DNA of 64,000 bases, taken from NCBI GenBank assembly GCA_963532425.1, contig CAUSKK010000002.1, positions 158,830-222,829 on the forward strand. The letters run 5' to 3'. Position numbers and translations under genes: made by a program. Below, piece by piece: positions 7,225 through 16,240 of the stretch. The first letter of the stretch is position 1. Each line of letters begins with the position of its first letter. This DNA is from CAUSKK01 sp963532425. Its GTDB lineage: Bacteria; Pseudomonadota; Gammaproteobacteria; Cardiobacteriales; Cardiobacteriaceae. The notes under the pieces were generated by a model. That model worked only from the letters and a program-made list of their open reading frames with translations, made no database searches and had not been told where the DNA came from.

Positions 7225-9510
7225 CCAACCAGCATGCCTACTCCTAGCGCCATTCCTACCACCCAGGCTGGTGCCCAGCTGACCGAAGCTGAACGGGCTG
7301 CCCGCGCCGAACAGCTGAGTGAAGAAAAAAATGCCTATGTTGCTATGCAGCAGGCTAAAAAAATTAATTCTGACGTTGATGAAACCACCGGTACTCCTAC
7401 CAGTAATGCCACTCTGCAACGGGTTTCTCAAACCAAACTGGTTCCTGCCCTGGATACCATCGTTGTAGCTGTACCTTCTAACAACAACAGCAAAGTAACC
7501 TATTTGGAAGATTTCCAATTTAATAATAATCAAGGCCTTATCAAAGCTACGTCCGCACCTTCTGCCAATATGACTGATGTACCTACCTTTGATAAAGGTA
7601 CATTTGTTGATAAATATAAAGAAGTTAAAACTGGAGAGGTAGATATTGATGGCATTAATGGTCTGCAACCTCTGACTGAGACTCAGTTGGCAAAACATTT
7701 TAATAAGAGCCAAGATGGTATCTTTAAATATGTTTATAACAGACTTTCAAATATAGCTCATTCATCTACTAATCCAATGACAAGAGCTGAATTCAGTGCT
7801 GTAATTAAAAAAGTTAGAGATGAGTTGATGGATTATGCTAATGGCGCTGGGAAATATAGTGGCATTATTGATCCATTGGGTCGAGTTGAAGCTAGAAAAG
7901 CAGCGGAATCAATTATTACTGATGCCTCTTCATTTGGTAATACTACTGGTCCTTATAATGCCAGCGTAATAAACCCTACTGCGGTATCTGAACAGGATGT
8001 TTTTGATAAACTTATAACTATTGCTGATAATGGTCCAAGTGGAGAATCTTTCTCTGCAGCAATAGGTCGTGCTTCAGGTTACACGGCAAATGATTACTAT
8101 GCTGAAATGAGAAAATACTCTAATACTAAAGAACTAAAACAGTTAGTAGAAGAGGAAATTGCTCGTGGTAATAGACTGAATGATTCTACTGGTAATAAAG
8201 AAAGATATGTCCAAAGTAGAAAAGATGGAAAAACAACCTTAAACCATATTTATCTGAGAGACCAAGCTAACTCTTCGGCTAGCGATAACAGTACTGCCAA
8301 TGATATTAGTACCTTCTATGCTAGACAAAGTACCTATGATAGTAATTTAGGTCCTACAAATAAATACGGCAGTACCTATACAGAAACTAACACCCAAGGT
8401 ACTCGCACTGGTGAAGCTTTAGTTTATCAGGCTGGCCGTCGGGTTTATATTACTGATGATGGTACTCCAGGTCGTACTTTTGGCTATGTTCGTAAAACTG
8501 ACGTTGCCGGCACTGAGCATCAATATAACCGTAATGGAACTACAATCGCTAAAGGCGATGGTACCCATGCAACGGCTGGCACTGGTATTCTCGACCCTAA
8601 TCGTAACCAGGTTCGTCAGTTGAAAGATACAGTAGCTGAAGTTTATGGTAATAAAACCTTTACTTATGAAGTAGGTAAGACCAACGTCAACTATACAGAT
8701 AACTTTGTTAATGACGGTGGTAACAACGCTCCCTTTACTGGTGCCTTTAATAAGAAAACTGGTTACTATGACTCCAAAGAACTGAAACATGTTCAATATG
8801 GTCGTGTAACTTCTGCTATCAGCGGTCTGCAACCATCAGACCTGAAAGCTGGTGTAGTGGATAAAACTGTGGTTGGTATCTACGGTAAATATGGTCAAGA
8901 TGGTACGGAGAATACCTACTTCGCCCGTGGTAATAACCGCACTAGCAATGCTGACATCGCTAAACTGTCCGGCAACCTGACCTACTCTGGTCATGCGGTA
9001 GCCTATGGTCTGGATAACAGCTTTAACCAAATTGCTGCTGTCCCACAAGGTCAAATTCCTAACGCCATTGGTGCTCAAGCTGCCAGCTCAGGCTACCAAC
9101 TCTGGTCAGGTAACCACGTTGAAGCCACCATTGATACCAGCAAGAAAACTGTTTCTGGTGCTATCAGCAACATCTGGTCCGATGGTAAAACTGAAACCAA
9201 CGGTAACCTGAACATCAAACGGGTGGATTTGGTTAAATTCAACGGCGACTTTGGCGCTAACGGTAACATGATTGGTACTTCTGAAATTGTTACCTCTGAC
9301 ACTGGCACCAATAAGAGCGCTGCTCTGAATAAAGACCTGACCGCTGAAGAACGCAAAGGTACTTTCCACGCCGCTCTGTTCGGTAGCAACGGTGAAGAGA
9401 TGGCCGGTAACGTTAAATCCAGCAGCAACGAAGCCGAAAAAGCTTGGGGTGCCGCTTTCGGTGCCGCCCAGGTTCAAGGCAGCCCATGGGCTACTCAGAT
9501 TTCTCAATAA
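7078..9510 (+). CDS. Surface-exposed lipoprotein with TbpB-type C-terminal barrel (paralogue A)
   Basis: 810-residue predicted outer-membrane lipoprotein. The signal peptide ends in a lipobox (LAAC, Cys22), followed by GGSDDD and a Thr/Pro-rich linker to about residue 62. Residues about 150-440 are AT-rich, variable and unlike the paralogue. The last about 270 residues contain motifs typical of transferrin-binding-protein-B-like and Slam-dependent lipoproteins: LTYSGHAVAYG, ATIDTSKKTVSGAI, FNGDFGANGNMIGTSE and AALFGSNGEEMAGN. Such proteins bind host ligands and need a Slam translocator, which is not in this window. Ligand unknown. Convergent with paralogue B at 9738-12182. Confidence 0.8.
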   Translation: MKKEKFLKVGLSVLCTAVLAACGGSDDDTPSPTNTPTPTNTATTTPTATPTSMPTPSAIPTTQAGAQLTEAERAARAEQLSEEKNAYVAMQQAKKINSDVDETTGTPTSNATLQRVSQTKLVPALDTIVVAVPSNNNSKVTYLEDFQFNNNQGLIKATSAPSANMTDVPTFDKGTFVDKYKEVKTGEVDIDGINGLQPLTETQLAKHFNKSQDGIFKYVYNRLSNIAHSSTNPMTRAEFSAVIKKVRDELMDYANGAGKYSGIIDPLGRVEARKAAESIITDASSFGNTTGPYNASVINPTAVSEQDVFDKLITIADNGPSGESFSAAIGRASGYTANDYYAEMRKYSNTKELKQLVEEEIARGNRLNDSTGNKERYVQSRKDGKTTLNHIYLRDQANSSASDNSTANDISTFYARQSTYDSNLGPTNKYGSTYTETNTQGTRTGEALVYQAGRRVYITDDGTPGRTFGYVRKTDVAGTEHQYNRNGTTIAKGDGTHATAGTGILDPNRNQVRQLKDTVAEVYGNKTFTYEVGKTNVNYTDNFVNDGGNNAPFTGAFNKKTGYYDSKELKHVQYGRVTSAISGLQPSDLKAGVVDKTVVGIYGKYGQDGTENTYFARGNNRTSNADIAKLSGNLTYSGHAVAYGLDNSFNQIAAVPQGQIPNAIGAQAASSGYQLWSGNHVEATIDTSKKTVSGAISNIWSDGKTETNGNLNIKRVDLVKFNGDFGANGNMIGTSEIVTSDTGTNKSAALNKDLTAEERKGTFHAALFGSNGEEMAGNVKSSSNEAEKAWGAAFGAAQVQGSPWATQISQ

Positions 9511-9547
9511 TCGCCTGATTAGCTAGAGAGCTTTGTTTTAGCTCGTA

Positions 9548-9573
9548 AGCCCCTCTTCGGAGGGGCTTTTTTT
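9548..9573 (+). terminator. Terminator of lipoprotein A
   Basis: AGCCCCTC-TTCG-GAGGGGCT stem-loop followed by six T. Confidence 0.93.
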
Positions 9574-9680
9574 ATGGTTAGGATTTATAGTTATCGAAGG
9601 GAAGCGCTTCGGTTTTAAAGCGGGATAAAAAGGAAATAAAGGAATAGATTTGAAGTCTCTTTGTGAAAATAAGAGATATA

Positions 9681-9705
9681 AAAAAGCCCCTCTTTCGAGG
9701 GGCTT
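9681..9705 (-). terminator. Terminator of lipoprotein B
   Basis: On the minus strand AAGCCCCTC-GAAA-GAGGGGCTT is followed by a T run. Its stem is nearly the same as that of the facing terminator at 9548-9573. One exact GAAGCGCTTC lies between them near 9602. Confidence 0.93.
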
Positions 9706-9737
9706 AGTTTTTGGGTTATCCCAGACTATTCAGCTGA

Positions 9738-12182
9738 TTACTGAGAAATCTGAGTGGCCCATGGGCTGCCTTGAACCTGGGCGGCACCGAAAGAGGCACC
9801 CCAAGCTTTTTCGGCTTCGTTGCTGCTGGATTTAACGTTACCGGCCATCTCTTCACCGTTGCTACCGAACAGAGCGGCGCGGAAATCACCTTTGCGCTCA
9901 TCAGCAGTCAGTTTCTTATTGGCAGCAGCACCTTCGGCCACTTCGGAAGTACCAATCATGTTACCGTTGGCGCCGAAATCACCTTTGAAGGTAACTAGGT
10001 CAACCCGTTGAACGTCCAGGTCGCCGTTGCTTTGGGTTTTGCCGTTAGACCAAATGTTGTTAATGCTACCTTCAACGGTTTTCTTGCTGGTGTCAATGGT
10101 GGCATTCACATGGTTACCAGACCAGAGGCTGTAGCCATTACCAGCTGCAGCACTACCAATAGCGTTAGGAATACCGCTAGAAGTTACGGCTGCAACTTTG
10201 TTGTAGCTGTTATCCAGACCGTAGGCCACCGCATGGCCAGAGTAGGTCAGGTTGCCAGACAGTTTGGCGATGTCGGCATTGCTGGTGCGGTTATTACCAC
10301 GAGCGAAGTAGGTGTTTTCCGTACCATCGGCACCGTAGCGGCCATAGATACCAACCACTGTGCCATCAACACGACCTTCTTTCAGATCAGAGGGCAGCAG
10401 ACCACTGATGGCAGAGGTTACACGGCCATACTGAACGTGTTTCAGCTCTTTGGAGGCGTAGTAACCGGTTTTCTTGTTGAACGCGCCGGTAAATGGAGCG
10501 TTGTTACCACCATCGTTAGCGAAGTTATCGAAGTAGTCGGTATTATTAGTTTTACCTACTTCATAGGTAAAGGTCTTATTACCATAAACTTCAGCTACCG
10601 TATCTTTCAGTTCACGAACTTTGTTACGATCTGGAGAAAGAGTTGTAGTATTAATACCGTCACCTTTAGCTCTAGTGGCACCTAAGTTGCCATTGTAGCT
10701 ATGGTCGCGACTGTAATCAGCGGTACGAACATAATTAAAGTTATTGCCCTGCTTACCATCATCAGTAATATAAACCCGACGGCCAGCCTGATATACTAAT
10801 GCTGTACCGGTTCTAGTACCTTGAGTATTTGTTTCAGTAGCTGTAGCACCAAATTTAGGGGGATTTTGTAAAGTAGCGCTATAGGTACTTTGGCGATAGT
10901 TACTATTGCCTAAATCAAAAGCTGTAGAGCTGTCTTGGCCACTGGCTTCTTTCTTATAGATATGATTTAGATTAGTTTTACCAGTTTCACGGCTAAGAAT
11001 ATATCTCTCATCCAATCTATTGCCACGATTAATTTCAGCTTCTACCAGTTTTCTAACTTCATCAGAGTTAATAAAATTTCTTAAGTCGTTTGCATAGTTA
11101 TCACCACTAACATTCTGGGTATAATTAATATAATCTTTTATATTAGCATTTGTCTTATCCACTGGATAAGCATTAGCTGTTAAAGCAGCTGTTACATCTT
11201 TACCTAAAATATACTCTAAAGCCTGAATGCCTGTGGTAGTTGAGCTAATATTTTTATAAGCACTAGTAGAAGTAGGAACACCTATATTATTTAGATCATT
11301 TGCACTCTCTGGTAGTAAGTTGGCTATTTTACCAGCAAAAGCACGACCCATTGGATCAATAATATTTTGATATTTATCTTTACCCTCTGCGTATTTATTT
11401 AACTCTTTACGAACAAGTTCAATAAGTTGTTCTAACTTATTTCTATCAGTACCTATAGTACCCGCTAAAGTTGGATTAGCTGCTATTGAATCCCGAATTA
11501 CACGAGTCAAACCAAAAGTTGAAGTAGTTGGATTCGACGTAAAATTAGCTTTAAATATAGGTTGACTTATAGGATTTATTTGGCTTACGGCTGGATTAAT
11601 AAAATTATCTACTGGAGATTCAGTGTTCTTCAGATTATATTCAGTAGCAAAAGAACCAAGTTCATAGCCTGGTGCTGTGCCAGGGTTCGGATTTCTTCCA
11701 GGTACTGAGCTGGCTTTAGTCTTAACTACACCATTCCCATTATTAAATTGGAAATCTTCCAGATAGGTAACTTTACCTTTGTCATTGGAAGGTACAGCTA
11801 CAACGATAGTATCTAGTGAAGGGTTCAGTGTGGTTTGAGAAACCCGTTGTGGGGTGGCGTTGCTGGTAGCAGTGCCATCTTTTTCTTCTACGTCAGAGCG
11901 AATTTTTTTCGCATGCTGAATAGCTACATAGGAATTTTTCTCTTCACTCAGCTGTTCGGCGCGGGCAGCCCGTTCAGCTTCGGTCAGCTGGGCGCCAGCT
12001 TGGGTGGTGGGGATAGCACTAGGGGTAGGAGTAGCCGTAGCCGTAGGCGTCGTGGTGGCAGTGTTAGTAGGGGTAGGGGTGTTGGTTGGGCTTGGGGTGT
12101 CGTCGTCTGAACCACCGCAGGCGGCCAGCACCGCAGTGCACAGCACAGAAAGACCGACTTTCAGAAATTTTTCTTTTTTCAT
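9738..12182 (-). CDS. Surface-exposed lipoprotein with TbpB-type C-terminal barrel (paralogue B)
   Basis: 814-residue paralogue of the protein at 7078-9510, in convergent orientation. The signal peptide, lipobox (LAAC) and linker are identical over the first 48 or so residues, and the last about 390 residues, from NTQGTRTG onward, are highly similar, ending in the same VQGSPWATQISQ. The central part (about residues 150-420) is divergent and AT-rich, which suggests a diversifying ligand-binding or immune-exposed domain. The C-terminal barrel motifs (LTYSGHAVAYG, FKGDFGANGNMIGTSE, AALFGSNGEEMAGN) support a TbpB-like/Slam-dependent lipoprotein. Ligand unknown. Confidence 0.8.
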   Translation of the reverse strand: MKKEKFLKVGLSVLCTAVLAACGGSDDDTPSPTNTPTPTNTATTTPTATATPTPSAIPTTQAGAQLTEAERAARAEQLSEEKNSYVAIQHAKKIRSDVEEKDGTATSNATPQRVSQTTLNPSLDTIVVAVPSNDKGKVTYLEDFQFNNGNGVVKTKASSVPGRNPNPGTAPGYELGSFATEYNLKNTESPVDNFINPAVSQINPISQPIFKANFTSNPTTSTFGLTRVIRDSIAANPTLAGTIGTDRNKLEQLIELVRKELNKYAEGKDKYQNIIDPMGRAFAGKIANLLPESANDLNNIGVPTSTSAYKNISSTTTGIQALEYILGKDVTAALTANAYPVDKTNANIKDYINYTQNVSGDNYANDLRNFINSDEVRKLVEAEINRGNRLDERYILSRETGKTNLNHIYKKEASGQDSSTAFDLGNSNYRQSTYSATLQNPPKFGATATETNTQGTRTGTALVYQAGRRVYITDDGKQGNNFNYVRTADYSRDHSYNGNLGATRAKGDGINTTTLSPDRNKVRELKDTVAEVYGNKTFTYEVGKTNNTDYFDNFANDGGNNAPFTGAFNKKTGYYASKELKHVQYGRVTSAISGLLPSDLKEGRVDGTVVGIYGRYGADGTENTYFARGNNRTSNADIAKLSGNLTYSGHAVAYGLDNSYNKVAAVTSSGIPNAIGSAAAGNGYSLWSGNHVNATIDTSKKTVEGSINNIWSNGKTQSNGDLDVQRVDLVTFKGDFGANGNMIGTSEVAEGAAANKKLTADERKGDFRAALFGSNGEEMAGNVKSSSNEAEKAWGASFGAAQVQGSPWATQISQ

Positions 12183-12275
12183 AAATGTTACCTATATAAG
12201 TGTTTTAAACATACTAAGCGCTTACTAGCTCACGCTCAGTAAGGCGGTTGGAAAATGTAGCTGTCTCGCAAGAGG
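12036..12275 (-). repeat. Right arm of 240-bp perfect inverted repeat
   Basis: Reverse complement of 6985-7224. It spans the upstream region and the first about 147 coding bases of lipoprotein B. Beyond 12275 the two loci diverge abruptly. The remaining gap to 12397 shows no gene. Confidence 0.95.
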
Positions 12276-12397
12276 ACATCTGAAATTTCCCGTGGGGACG
12301 AATTATGATGCTTCCCCCCCCAAAGGTCAAGGGAAAAACGCAAAAAATGTTGTTTTTTTGCCACAAGCCCCGGCGCATCAAAAAATAACCAATAAAA

Positions 12398-13186
12398 TCA
12401 ATAGAATTCCACCGCTGGCGGCGGGGCAACGAAGCGCTCCGGATAGCGGGCACCGTAGAAATAAAGGCCAAAGGGCGGCACGGTCATGCCGGCCTGTTTA
12501 CGGTCGCCGCTGGCCAGCACCTCGGCCACCCACTCTTCGGGCCGGCGGCCGTCGCCCACCATCAGCAGCGTGCCCACCAGATTGCGAATCATGTGGTGCA
12601 GAAAGGCATTGCCCCAGAAGTCCAGCGCCAGCCAAATATCCTTCTGATGAAAGCTGATTTCACGCAGGAAGCGCTTCGGACTCTTGGCCTGGCACTCGGC
12701 GGCGCGAAAGGCGCTGAAATCCTGCTCGCCGAGCAGACAGCGGGAAGCGCTTCGCATTTTGGCCACATCCAGCGGCTTGTAGTGGGTCAGGGCGCGATTA
12801 CGCCACAAAGCCGAATGGATGCCGTCGCACTTAATCAGATAGCGATAGTGGCGCTCGATGGCGCTGTGGCGGGCGTGAAAATCGGCGCTGGTGGGAGCCA
12901 GCCAGTTCAGCCGGATATCCGGGGGCAGATAGCGATTGACCCCGGCCAGCCAGGCAAAATTGCTGCGTTCGGCCCGGCTGTCGAAATGGATAATCTGGCG
13001 GGTGGCATGGACGCCGGCATCGGTGCGTCCGGAGCAAACCACCGTCAGCGGCTCGGCGGCCACCCGGGAAAGCGCTTCCTCCACCCGACCCTGGAGCGTG
13101 GCCGAAAAAAAGGGTTGGCGTTGCCAACCCGAATAGTTTGTGCCGTCGTATTCCAGACTGGCGACGAAGCGCTTAGTGGCGTCCAT
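12398..13186 (-). CDS. truA: tRNA pseudouridine(38-40) synthase
   Basis: 262-residue TruA, which converts U38-U40 of tRNA anticodon stems to pseudouridine. The catalytic aspartate lies in the motif CSGRTDAGVHATRQ at about residue 55; the N-terminal EYDGTNYSGWQRQP and the later FLHHMIRNLVGTL motif are also diagnostic. The start overlaps the end of fimV by 14 bp, matching the fimV-truA order of Pseudomonas. It carries two in-frame GAAGCGCTTC copies (SKRFL-type and SASR readings). Confidence 0.97.
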   Translation of the reverse strand: MDATKRFVASLEYDGTNYSGWQRQPFFSATLQGRVEEALSRVAAEPLTVVCSGRTDAGVHATRQIIHFDSRAERSNFAWLAGVNRYLPPDIRLNWLAPTSADFHARHSAIERHYRYLIKCDGIHSALWRNRALTHYKPLDVAKMRSASRCLLGEQDFSAFRAAECQAKSPKRFLREISFHQKDIWLALDFWGNAFLHHMIRNLVGTLLMVGDGRRPEEWVAEVLASGDRKQAGMTVPPFGLYFYGARYPERFVAPPPAVEFY

Positions 13187-16100
13187 TCAGCTTCTTCAGC
13201 AAATCCTGGGCGATGATTTTCTGGTCGGGCAGACCCTTCACCAGAATTTCTTCCAGCCAGGGGCGGGCGCGTTCGCCATCGCCGGCCTCAATCAGGGTGG
13301 CGGCCAAATCCAGATTAATATCCAGTGCCTCATAGTCCACCGGCGCGCTGTCGGCGGCGGCCTTATCCCCGGCGGGCTTGTCCTCCAGGGTTAAATCCAG
13401 ACTGTGGCTGGCATCGTGCTGGGTGGCCGAGGGCTTATCCTCCAGCGTTGGCAGGTCGTCGAACTTGCTGAAGTCAATGCTGTCGGCGGCCGGGGCCGGA
13501 GCGGGCGCGGGCTTGTGGTCTTCCTCTTTGCCCAGGGCGTTGAGACTGTCGAAATCCACCCCGTCGAAGGCGGAGAGTTCCTCTTTCTTCGGTGCGGGCA
13601 CGGCCGGGGCCGGTTCTGGTGCCGATTCGCTCTTGAAGAAATCCAAATCGAAGCTGTCCTTGACCGGCTCTTCCTTGGCGGCCGGCTGGGGCTCGGTGGT
13701 TTCGGTTTTCTTACTGAAGAAGGCATCGGCGGCGCTGGCGGGGGCAGCGGCCGGGGCTGACTGGGCCGGCGAATGGGTGCTGTCGGCGAAGAAGTCATCC
13801 AGATTCACATCGGGCCGTGGGCTTTCCGCCTCCTTGGCCGTGCTCTTGAAGAAATCATCGGTATTGCGACGGCGGGGCGGTTCCTCCTCTGCGGGGGTGG
13901 GGGCGCGTTTTGGCTTCTCCTCGGCCACCGGGGGAAGCGCTTCCTCCTCCACGTCCTCGGCCTTGGCCTTTTTACCCCGGCCGAAGAAATCATCGCGGAA
14001 GGAGCGCTTCTTGGTCGGAGCGGGGGCGGGGGCCTCCTCCTCGTCCTCATCGGCGGGGGCTTCCTTGATACGCACCGATGAAACCTGCTCTTCCTTGCCG
14101 TCGGCCTCGTCAATCTGGCTCATGATGCGTTCCATCTCGGCCTGACTCATCTCTTCCACCGGCGCTTCCTTATATTCCTTGGCCTTCCGACGGGACAGCA
14201 GCCAATAAATAATGGAACCGAGCACCAGCAGCACAATCAGACCAATGGCCAGCAGCAGCCACAGCGGCGATTCACCGCCCAGCAGCTTATCCATAAAGGA
14301 AGCGCTTTCACCCTCGACGTTCTCCGCCATCGGCTGGGCCTCGGCGGGCGGCTGGTCCACCGGCGGTTGCTCTGGCGTCGGCTGGGCGGCGGGTACTTCC
14401 GGCGTTGGCGTTGGCTGTTCCCCTTCCACCGTAGGGGTTGCCGTAGGTTCGGCGCCGGGGGTGGCTTCGGGCTGTTCCGGATTGGGCTGGGCCTCGCCGG
14501 TGGGTTGCGCCTCGGCGGTGGGCTGAGCTAGGTCGGTAGGCTGAGCTTCAGCGGTGGGCTGGGCCAGGTCCGTAGGTTGAGCCAGGTCAGTGGGTTGAGC
14601 TTCGGCGCCGGAGGTAGGTTCGGCCGGCTGGGCTTCCGGGGTCGGTTGGGCTTCGGGAAGCGCTTCGGGGCTGGTGCCGGGCTGGGGTTCGGCGGGGGTT
14701 TTTTCCTCCACCACAGGAATGGCAATGTCGCCCTTGCTTTCCGGCGACAGGGTGGTTACCGGCGACGCGCTGGGGTCATGGGCCAGCGGCGGGGCGTCGG
14801 CGTCGGTGGGCGTAGGAATCGCACCATTATTGGGGTTCAGCGACTCAGGGGTCTGGGTCTGACTGGCTTCCGGGGGAAGCGCTTCGCCGGCGCCGGGCTG
14901 GGCAACTGGCGTTGGGGCCAGCTGTTCCGTGGGCGGATTGGCCGGCGGCTGGTTGACCTCCGGGCCCGGAGGGGGAAGCGCTTCGCCAGCGCCGGGCTGG
15001 GCGACAGGCGTCGGGGCCAGCTGTTCCGTGGGTGGATTAGGCGGCGGTTGAGATGCGTCCGAGCCCGGAGGGGGAAGCGCTACGCCCGGGGTTTGACCAG
15101 CGGCGGGCGGTTCGGGGCTCAGGCCAATATCCGGCGGGGTGGCGGGGCCGGCGGGCGGTGTCCCGGCATTGGCGCCAGCGTTGGCACCAGCGTTGGCAGC
15201 AGCGGCCGGGGCAATGCTGGGCGGCAGCTGGGCCAGCACGGCGGCGGTGGCCTGACGGCTGTTAATTTTTTTTTCCGGGGGGACCAGCTGTTCACTGGGC
15301 GCCGAGGGTTCGGCGGCCTGTTTGTCGATGGCCGGGGGCAGATTAATGGAGTCTTCGGGGGTTGGAGCGGGCGCCTTTCTCGGTTTACGCGGCGCCCGTT
15401 TGACCTTAGCGGTGGCGGGCGCGTCGGACTTTGGGGAAGCGCTTATCTCCGTTGGGATAACCAGCTGGGCATTGGCCTTGAGCTTGCCCCGGTAGAAGGC
15501 TTCGGGGTTGGCCCGTTTGATGGCCGTAATCATCTGGGCCACGGTGGCACCCTGGGGTTTAAAGGTATTGGCGATGGAATAGAGGGTGTCGCCCTGGCCC
15601 ACCTGATAGACATTGCCCTGCAGATTGTTGGGATTCACGGCGGCACCCGGAGCCGGTGGGGCCACGGGAGGGGCGGCGGGCGGTTGGGGCTGGGCCTGGG
15701 GCGGTTGGGCTGGCGGTGCGGGCGGTGCAGCGGGCGGGGCGGCCAGCTGCTGGGCCGGCTGGTTGCTGGCGCCCCGGCTCATGGCTTTGACCTCCGGGTC
15801 GAGGAAAACGGAATATTCACGGGTGATGACGTTTTCACCGTTGCGAGCGGTGATGATGAAGTTCACCAGCGGGTCGGAGATGCCGCCGACGCTGCTCACA
15901 TCAATCACATAGCCCCGGCCCGACTTGCGCAGATTGAAGCGCAGCTGCTGGTGGCTGGGATTAAAGGCCACCCCCCGGGTGGCGTAGGCCTCCTGGTCGG
16001 CCAGCTTGACCACCGTGCTGGCGGCATTGGCCGCGCTAAGGCCGTCCACGCGAATGGTGGCCTTGATGGGGTGGCCCAGATAGGTATTGGGGGCCAGTTG

Positions 16101-16190
16101 GATGGGGCCAAGACCCAAAGCGCTGGCCCAGTTGGATAAACTCAAACCGCAGGCCACTAATAATGACCGGCGTAAAAATGTTTTTTTCAT
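13173..16190 (-). CDS. fimV: FimV-family pilus assembly / polar hub protein
   Basis: 1005-residue inner-membrane protein that binds peptidoglycan and helps type IV pilus secretin assembly. In order: signal peptide to about residue 25; the FimV N-terminal domain (LGLGPIQLAPNTYLGHPIKA onward); a LysM-like domain at about 190-247 (VYQVGQGDTLYSIANTF); a very long Pro/Ala/Glu-rich periplasmic segment with repeats such as AQPTDLAQPTAEAQ; one transmembrane helix at about 640-662; an acidic cytoplasmic region; and the conserved C-terminal TPR motif (LDLAATLIEAGDGERARPWL). Several GAAGCGCTTC copies fall in the proline-rich segment as GEALPP. Confidence 0.93.
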   Translation of the reverse strand: MKKTFLRRSLLVACGLSLSNWASALGLGPIQLAPNTYLGHPIKATIRVDGLSAANAASTVVKLADQEAYATRGVAFNPSHQQLRFNLRKSGRGYVIDVSSVGGISDPLVNFIITARNGENVITREYSVFLDPEVKAMSRGASNQPAQQLAAPPAAPPAPPAQPPQAQPQPPAAPPVAPPAPGAAVNPNNLQGNVYQVGQGDTLYSIANTFKPQGATVAQMITAIKRANPEAFYRGKLKANAQLVIPTEISASPKSDAPATAKVKRAPRKPRKAPAPTPEDSINLPPAIDKQAAEPSAPSEQLVPPEKKINSRQATAAVLAQLPPSIAPAAAANAGANAGANAGTPPAGPATPPDIGLSPEPPAAGQTPGVALPPPGSDASQPPPNPPTEQLAPTPVAQPGAGEALPPPGPEVNQPPANPPTEQLAPTPVAQPGAGEALPPEASQTQTPESLNPNNGAIPTPTDADAPPLAHDPSASPVTTLSPESKGDIAIPVVEEKTPAEPQPGTSPEALPEAQPTPEAQPAEPTSGAEAQPTDLAQPTDLAQPTAEAQPTDLAQPTAEAQPTGEAQPNPEQPEATPGAEPTATPTVEGEQPTPTPEVPAAQPTPEQPPVDQPPAEAQPMAENVEGESASFMDKLLGGESPLWLLLAIGLIVLLVLGSIIYWLLSRRKAKEYKEAPVEEMSQAEMERIMSQIDEADGKEEQVSSVRIKEAPADEDEEEAPAPAPTKKRSFRDDFFGRGKKAKAEDVEEEALPPVAEEKPKRAPTPAEEEPPRRRNTDDFFKSTAKEAESPRPDVNLDDFFADSTHSPAQSAPAAAPASAADAFFSKKTETTEPQPAAKEEPVKDSFDLDFFKSESAPEPAPAVPAPKKEELSAFDGVDFDSLNALGKEEDHKPAPAPAPAADSIDFSKFDDLPTLEDKPSATQHDASHSLDLTLEDKPAGDKAAADSAPVDYEALDINLDLAATLIEAGDGERARPWLEEILVKGLPDQKIIAQDLLKKLNGRH

Positions 16191-16240
16191 ATTAGAAACT
16201 CCAAATCACCCGTGGGTGTAATGATGCAAAATTGCAACAA

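Noticed and set aside
6985..12275. Insertion sequence or composite transposon bounded by the 240-bp inverted repeats
   Set aside because: The repeats are gene starts and promoters, with no transposase and no target-site duplication seen.
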